Positions 7,786 to 11,163 of a stretch of 11,163 nt of DNA are shown here, piece by piece. The stretch spans positions 1 to 11,163 of the forward strand of contig JBFWNY010000062.1 in NCBI GenBank assembly GCA_050250815.1, given 5' to 3'. This DNA comes from JAEUMD01 sp050250815. GTDB taxonomy: Bacteria > Pseudomonadota > Alphaproteobacteria > Rhizobiales > Hyphomicrobiaceae. The notes under the pieces were generated by a model, which worked only from the letters and a program-made list of their open reading frames with translations, was not told where the DNA came from and made no database searches. Made by a program: the position numbers and the translations under genes. Numbering within the stretch: the stretch's first letter is position 1; the number at the start of each line of letters is the position of its first letter.

Positions 7786-8919
7786 TCAATCCTTGAAGTC
7801 TGACGTCGGCTTGGCCGTGATCTTGCCCAGCGGGCTCGCGAGCTTGCGCTTCTCGAGCACCTTGCGCGCGATGCTGTCGTCGACGCCGCCGTCGCGGATC
7901 TTGTCGGCCGCGGCCGGCTTCTTCGGCAGACTGTAGAGGAACGCGGTGGCATCGGTCAGCAGTTGCTTGACGCGGTCCGATACCACGAAGTCGAGCTGCA
8001 GCTTGACCGACCCTGGCGCGCTGTCAGAGCCGTAGAGAGCAGCCCAGAGCACCTTCTTGTCGATCTGCTCGGTCTGGCTTTCGGCCATCTTGGCGACCTC
8101 GCCGGCATTGTTCATATCGGCAAGGAATAGCTGTGAGTCGAGCTCACCTTCCATCCACGCCTCGACCACGTCGGGACGCTGCTCCATGAGATCGTTGAGC
8201 ATCACGATGAACGCGCCGTCGAGCGCGTCGAAGTCCTCACCCGACGCCACGCGCTTGGCGAGGCCCGCCTTTTCGATCTTCGTCGCCGTCGGCTCCCAGA
8301 TGGCGGCGGCGTCGAGCTTTCCGGCACGGAAGTTCGTGGTGATGACTTCGATGTTCTGGTTAAGGTAGCTCTCCGGCTTGATCCCCGCCTTCTTGAAGGC
8401 GAGCTGCGCGAAGCGGTCTGTGCAAGCGCCGTGCGGGGCCGACGTGATCTTGCCGTCAAGCCACTTCACCGCCTCGGTGCCGTTTGCGAACTTCGGTGCG
8501 TCGTTGCGCACGAGGAAGATGTTGCACTGCTGCTTCGACGTGCCGGCCACGCCGACGATGCGGATGTCAGTGCCGCCGCGATCAGGCAGGTTGCGGAAGG
8601 TCGCAGCGATCGAGGGCATGTCGCCCATGTAGCCGATGTGCTGCTTCTCGCCCGTCATGGCGTTGACGATGACGGAGCCCTGAAGACCGACCTGAAATTC
8701 GACGGTCGAGCCCGCGGGCAGATACTTCTTCCAGAACTGCTTGCCGTTGTTGACGATGCCCGACCAGGATTCGGTGTAGTAGGGCTGATAACCGACGACC
8801 AGACTGACCTTCTCGCCCGGTTTGCCGAACTCGACCTTGGCCGCGGCCGGTACCGTGACGGCCGCCACGGCAAAAGCCAGAGTCGCGACGCTCGTGGCCA
8901 GTGAATGGTGCAGACGCAT
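7786..8919 (-). CDS. msmE: Methanesulfonate ABC transporter substrate-binding protein (MsmE-like)
   Basis: This 377-residue periplasmic binding protein of the NMT1/SsuA/TauA/NrtA type should capture methanesulfonate. It begins with a Sec signal peptide: MRLHH, a hydrophobic core to about residue 23, then cleavage after VPAAA at about 27. There is no lipobox Cys, so it should be free in the periplasm. Recognisable family landmarks are VVGYQPY (41-47), the NAMTGEKQHIGYMGDMP region (86-102), which resembles the ligand-pocket loop, and DAAAIWEPTATK (203-214), matching the A-x-W-E-P segment of the family. It is longer than the usual 310-330 residues. Two cysteines, 132 and 166, could form a disulfide. 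The start is secure: GGGAGGA lies 7 bases before the ATG. The ligand is inferred from divergence from msmA; by sequence alone it could bind another sulfonate, nitrate or an aromatic acid. Confidence 0.85.
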   Translation of the reverse strand: MRLHHSLATSVATLAFAVAAVTVPAAAKVEFGKPGEKVSLVVGYQPYYTESWSGIVNNGKQFWKKYLPAGSTVEFQVGLQGSVIVNAMTGEKQHIGYMGDMPSIAATFRNLPDRGGTDIRIVGVAGTSKQQCNIFLVRNDAPKFANGTEAVKWLDGKITSAPHGACTDRFAQLAFKKAGIKPESYLNQNIEVITTNFRAGKLDAAAIWEPTATKIEKAGLAKRVASGEDFDALDGAFIVMLNDLMEQRPDVVEAWMEGELDSQLFLADMNNAGEVAKMAESQTEQIDKKVLWAALYGSDSAPGSVKLQLDFVVSDRVKQLLTDATAFLYSLPKKPAAADKIRDGGVDDSIARKVLEKRKLASPLGKITAKPTSDFKD

Positions 8920-8924
8920 GTGCG

Positions 8925-8933
8925 CTTCCTCCC
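8925..8933 (-). promoter_or_regulatory. Ribosome binding site of msmE
   Basis: On the leftward strand a near-perfect Shine-Dalgarno, GGGAGGA, stands 7 bases before the ATG at 8919. It is the strongest of the leftward operon, consistent with high output of the binding protein. Confidence 0.7.
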
Positions 8934-9159
8934 GAAGCTTGGCAGTTGGACCCGGGAGCTTGGTGCCCCTCTTGGTGTTCTGCTTGTGTGTGCTGCGTGT
9001 CGGCCAGACGAACGTTCCAGGCCGGTTTTGGGCTGGAAAATCAGGCCGCAGTCATGATCGGTCGCCGGTTGTTGTCTCCCCTTTTACCACAAGCGCTTGA
9101 ATTGGATAGTGTTTCAGGGCGTACGGTAGGTTGCGGACAAGGTGCCGCCGATACGCGCT

Positions 9160-9395
9160 GATACCTGTTGTCGCACCTCCTATCGCACGCTGCAAAGGCC
9201 AGCTTGTAAAATCGGTAGTGTAGATGCGGTGATACCTGCAACCTATCAAAGACCAATGTTAATGGACCCGACCCACACTGCCGAGGTCGGAAGAATTAGG
9301 CTGAACCAGGCCCGCGCCCCCCCCACCCCGAGCGGCGGCGTGCAATATGCGACTTCGATCACACGATAGGGACTTTTGATTGTTTGCGCCTATCG
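9160..9395. promoter_or_regulatory. Cluster of repeated GATAGG/CCTATC elements, candidate operators
   Basis: Two blocks share the order GATACCTG then CCTATC on the + strand: 9160-9167 with 9179-9184 (11-base spacer) and 9231-9238 with 9242-9247 (3-base spacer). The second forms the symmetric TGATA-N9-TATCA (9230-9248). The 9-base word TGATACCTG is exactly repeated 71 bases apart (9159-9167, 9230-9238). A third site is an inverted pair, CGATAGG (9364-9370) and CCTATCG (9389-9395), with an 18-base spacer. I infer binding sites of one dimeric regulator; its family is unknown. Confidence 0.45.
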
Positions 9396-9414
9396 CGAGT
9401 GTGGCACACTCCGG

Positions 9415-9434
9415 GATGGTACCCGGGTGCCATC
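9415..9434. promoter_or_regulatory. 20-bp near-perfect palindrome, candidate operator
   Basis: GATGGTACCCGGGTGCCATC is symmetric except for one T/G pair at positions 6 and 15. It has no loop, so it is better read as a protein-binding dyad than an RNA hairpin. It lies about 160 bases before the msmA start. The even-centred shape resembles operators of dimeric helix-turn-helix regulators such as the LacI type, but that is only a resemblance. Confidence 0.4.
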
Positions 9435-9576
9435 ATCAACGATATTGTTCCCGGACGCGTTCTGGCGGAGCAGGGCGAGCAAGAACGACCGAGCGCCGCA
9501 GCCCACAAGCCGTTCGCCACAAGCGGAAAACGTAACGAAAACCACGAAGGCTGCGCGGGTCGCGCGCGGCATCAGC

Positions 9577-9583
9577 AGGAGGA
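9577..9583 (+). promoter_or_regulatory. Ribosome binding site of msmA
   Basis: AGGAGGA stands 9 bases before the ATG at 9593 and fixes the start of msmA. Confidence 0.75.
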
Positions 9584-9592
9584 ATACGCAGG

Positions 9593-10855
9593 ATGCCAGC
9601 GAGGAACCATGGCCAATGGTTGGCCAAGCCGAAACTCCAGGGCGGCGAGTGGATCGATAGCCGCGTCTATTCCGATCAGGCGATCTTCGAAGACGAGCAG
9701 GAGCGCATCTTCAAGCACGTCTGGGTGCCCATTTGCCACGAATCCGAGTTGCCCAACGCCTATGACTTCCGCACCAGCAGCATAGCTGGAGAACCCATCA
9801 TCGTCGCGCGCGGTCCCGACAAGGAAATTCGCGCCTTCCTCAATGTCTGCCCGCATCGCGGCATGCTGCTGGAGCGCCGGCCGTCCGGCAGCTTCCTCGA
9901 GGGTCAGCCATCAGGCAACCCGAAGCGCATCACCTGCATGTTCCACGCCTGGCAGTTCGACTTGAAGGGCAACTGCGTCTACGTGGCCCGCGAGAAGGAA
10001 GGCTACCAGGACCGCCTTTGCAAGGAGGACATGGGCCTCAGGCGTCTGCGTTGCGAAGTGAAATTCGGCGGGTTCGTCTGGGTCAATCTGGACGACAACC
10101 CGAAGATCGGACTCGAGGAATGGGCGGGCGAGCCGTTCGAGTGCCTGAGGAAGAGCATCGACGCAGAGCCGCTCGAAATCTTCCACTATCACAAGGCTAT
10201 CATCGATACGAACTACAAGCTTTGGCACGACACCAACAGCGAGTTCTATCACGACTTCATGCACTACCATAACCGCGTGACGGGCTTTAACGACGCCTAC
10301 TTCGCGCGCAAGAACTTCGCGTTCAAGCACGGTCACGTCGTTGTCGGCACGTTCGAGGTCAATTACGAGGCCTACGAGGGCTTCGAGAGCCGCGGCGCGC
10401 TCTCATTCCCGCACCTGCCGCCCAACCAGTGGTACATGGTCGATCTGTTCCCGGGCATGAACTTCAACCTGCGCGGCTCGGCGCTGCGTTGCGACATCGT
10501 CACGCCGCTCGGCCCCGACAAGGTGATGATCGAGTTCCGTGGTTTCGGCCTCAAGCGCGACACGCCCGCCGAGCGGCAGACGCGCATCAATCACCACAAC
10601 TCGATCTGGGGTCCGTTCGGCCGCAACCTGCACGAGGATCTCATCGGCGTCGCTGGACAGGGCACGACGATGCGCCCCCATACCGAGCCGCGCCAGATCC
10701 TGCATGGCCGCCACGAGAACCAGACCATTCACGACGAGATCGGCATGCGGCACTACTACGACGAGTGGGGCCGCTGGATGGATCGTCTACCCAACGATCC
10801 GGAGAAGCCTTGGAACGAGCGCAACGCCGAGGGTGCGGTCGCCGCGGCTGAATGA
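9593..10855 (+). CDS. msmA: Methanesulfonate monooxygenase, hydroxylase alpha subunit
   Basis: This 420-residue Rieske non-haem iron oxygenase alpha subunit should convert methanesulfonate with O2 and NADH to formaldehyde and sulfite, in the cytoplasm, together with MsmB, a ferredoxin (MsmC) and a reductase (MsmD). The N-terminal Rieske domain (about 45-165) has Cys86-x-His88 (CPHRG) and Cys115-x2-His118 (CMFHAW). The 26 residues between His88 and Cys115 exceed the usual 15-17; C-X-H-X26-C-X2-H is the published hallmark of MsmA. The catalytic domain carries Glu217-x2-His220 with His224 or His226 as second His ligand (SEFYHDFMHYH), and Asp349 (HEDL) as likely carboxylate ligand. The length matches the roughly 410-420 residues of MsmA. 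The start is backed by AGGAGGA. Context (beta subunit downstream, NitT/TauT importer divergent) agrees. A related C1-sulfonate or aromatic oxygenase is the main alternative. Confidence 0.87.
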   Translation: MPARNHGQWLAKPKLQGGEWIDSRVYSDQAIFEDEQERIFKHVWVPICHESELPNAYDFRTSSIAGEPIIVARGPDKEIRAFLNVCPHRGMLLERRPSGSFLEGQPSGNPKRITCMFHAWQFDLKGNCVYVAREKEGYQDRLCKEDMGLRRLRCEVKFGGFVWVNLDDNPKIGLEEWAGEPFECLRKSIDAEPLEIFHYHKAIIDTNYKLWHDTNSEFYHDFMHYHNRVTGFNDAYFARKNFAFKHGHVVVGTFEVNYEAYEGFESRGALSFPHLPPNQWYMVDLFPGMNFNLRGSALRCDIVTPLGPDKVMIEFRGFGLKRDTPAERQTRINHHNSIWGPFGRNLHEDLIGVAGQGTTMRPHTEPRQILHGRHENQTIHDEIGMRHYYDEWGRWMDRLPNDPEKPWNERNAEGAVAAAE

Positions 10856-10904
10856 GGGCTTGCGGGGCTCTCGACGCGTCACGGCGCGGTCGGGACCATA
10901 AAGA

Positions 10905-10932
10905 CGGGCGGCTGCCGTGCAGGCGCCGCCCG
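10905..10932 (+). other. Hairpin between msmA and msmB
   Basis: CGGGCGGC (10905-10912) pairs perfectly with GCCGCCCG (10925-10932). After a single bulged T, three more pairs (GCC 10914-10916 with GGC 10922-10924) close a GTGCA loop. It lies in the 174-base gap between msmA and msmB. No T-run follows, so I infer a stabilising or processing element, or partial attenuation setting the subunit ratio, not a terminator. Confidence 0.6.
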
Positions 10933-11017
10933 AAGTTCTGAGACGGCGCGAACTGTTGCCCGATCCAGCCGCCCCGAGAAGAGGCGCGGTTCACTAAACT
11001 CGAAAAATAGCAAGTCC

Positions 11018-11022
11018 GGAGG
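11018..11022 (+). promoter_or_regulatory. Ribosome binding site of msmB
   Basis: GGAGG stands 7 bases before the ATG at 11030 and selects it over an out-of-frame ATG at 11025, whose reading frame gives a protein unlike the family. Confidence 0.7.
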
Positions 11023-11029
11023 AAATGCC

Positions 11030-11163
11030 ATGCCAGCCAACGGAGCCGACGCCTCCTCCATGGTGCGCGACACGATCTACCAAGCCACGATGGCGCTGGA
11101 CGACCAGAAGTGGGAGGACTGGCTGGACCTGTGCGACGCCGACTTCCACTACGCCATCACCGC
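11030..11163 (+). CDS. msmB: Methanesulfonate monooxygenase, hydroxylase beta subunit (5' part)
   Basis: The gene runs off the window; 44 residues are visible, beginning MPANGADASSMVRDTIYQAT. The stretch ALDDQKWEDWLDLCDADFHY (22-41) matches the start of the NTF2-like fold in small subunits of ring-hydroxylating dioxygenases, whose pattern is E/D-x-(K/R)-(W/F)-x-x-W-L-x-L-x-x-x-D-x-x-Y. Complete beta subunits are about 160-185 residues long and play a structural role in the alpha/beta hydroxylase. The gene sits 174 bases after msmA on the same strand, in the msmAB order known from methanesulfonate degraders. The name rests mainly on msmA next door; the fold assignment is secure from the sequence. 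Confidence 0.8.
   Translation, partial: MPANGADASSMVRDTIYQATMALDDQKWEDWLDLCDADFHYAIT

Larger units (their letters stand above)
8920..9592. promoter_or_regulatory. Divergent msmE-msmA control region
   Basis: This 673-bp gap lies between two divergent operons and has no convincing gene. It should contain both promoters and the binding sites of the regulator, which is not encoded in this window. I could not identify a convincing sigma-70 or sigma-54 promoter on either strand, which fits activator-dependent expression. It holds a cluster of GATAGG/CCTATC elements (9160-9395), a perfect 10-bp palindrome CAAGCGCTTG (9090-9099), a C-rich run (9311-9329) and a 20-bp near-palindrome (9415-9434). In Methylosulfonomonas the msm transport and oxygenase operons are likewise divergent and induced by methanesulfonate (recalled, not checked). 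Confidence 0.65.

Noticed and set aside
9041..9256. Leftward small open frames in the divergent gap (63-71 codons)
   Set aside because: They have no ribosome site or recognisable domain and unusual composition, and they overlap the repeated regulatory elements.
9402..9416. Possible sigma-54 promoter (TGGCAC)
   Set aside because: TGGCAC is present but the required TTGC-like element at the -12 position is absent; the following bases are ACTCCGGGAT.
9593..10855. Reading msmA as a generic aromatic-ring dioxygenase
   Set aside because: The X26 Rieske spacing and the sulfonate-type importer alongside fit methanesulfonate monooxygenase better than aromatic oxygenases, which have X15-17.
1..11163. 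Mobile elements, CRISPR arrays, tRNA or rRNA genes
   Set aside because: I saw no transposase or integrase, terminal repeats, regularly spaced repeats, or RNA gene sequence in the window.

Overview
The window looks like the chromosome of a high-GC, methylotroph-type alphaproteobacterium, perhaps a Hyphomicrobium, Filomicrobium or Methylosulfonomonas relative. That placement is inference from gene content and composition. The centrepiece is a divergent methanesulfonate (MSA) use locus.

Layout. On the right, rightward, are msmA (9593-10855, hydroxylase alpha subunit of methanesulfonate monooxygenase) and the start of msmB (11030 to the window edge, beta subunit). The msmA call rests on its Rieske cluster motif, C-X-H-X26-C-X2-H. 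The unusually long X26 spacing is the known signature of MsmA. Leftward, across a 673-bp regulatory gap, runs a five-gene NitT/TauT-type ABC importer: binding protein msmE (7786-8919), permease (6710-7609), ATPase (5785-6678), second permease (4810-5673) and second ATPase (3855-4739). A two-helix membrane protein of unknown function follows (3598-3813). The left end holds a separate ABC system on the same strand: a GldA-like ATPase (2784-3512), translationally coupled to a GldF-GldG fusion of 882 residues (139-2787).

How they work together (established for the family, inferred here). MsmE captures methanesulfonate in the periplasm and the permease/ATPase pairs import it. MsmAB, with a ferredoxin and reductase expected just beyond the right edge, oxidises it with O2 and NADH to formaldehyde and sulfite. 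Formaldehyde enters one-carbon metabolism. The GldA/GldFG pair has no evident role in this pathway.

Most interesting observation: the two importer ATPases carry complementary defects, a VSSGM signature in one and a Ser in place of the H-loop His in the other. In a heterodimer both defects would fall in the same composite ATP site, leaving one canonical and one degenerate site. That asymmetry is familiar in exporters but unusual in a small-solute importer. The divergent gap also carries a cluster of GATAGG/CCTATC elements and a 20-bp near-perfect palindrome, and three gene junctions contain strong hairpins.
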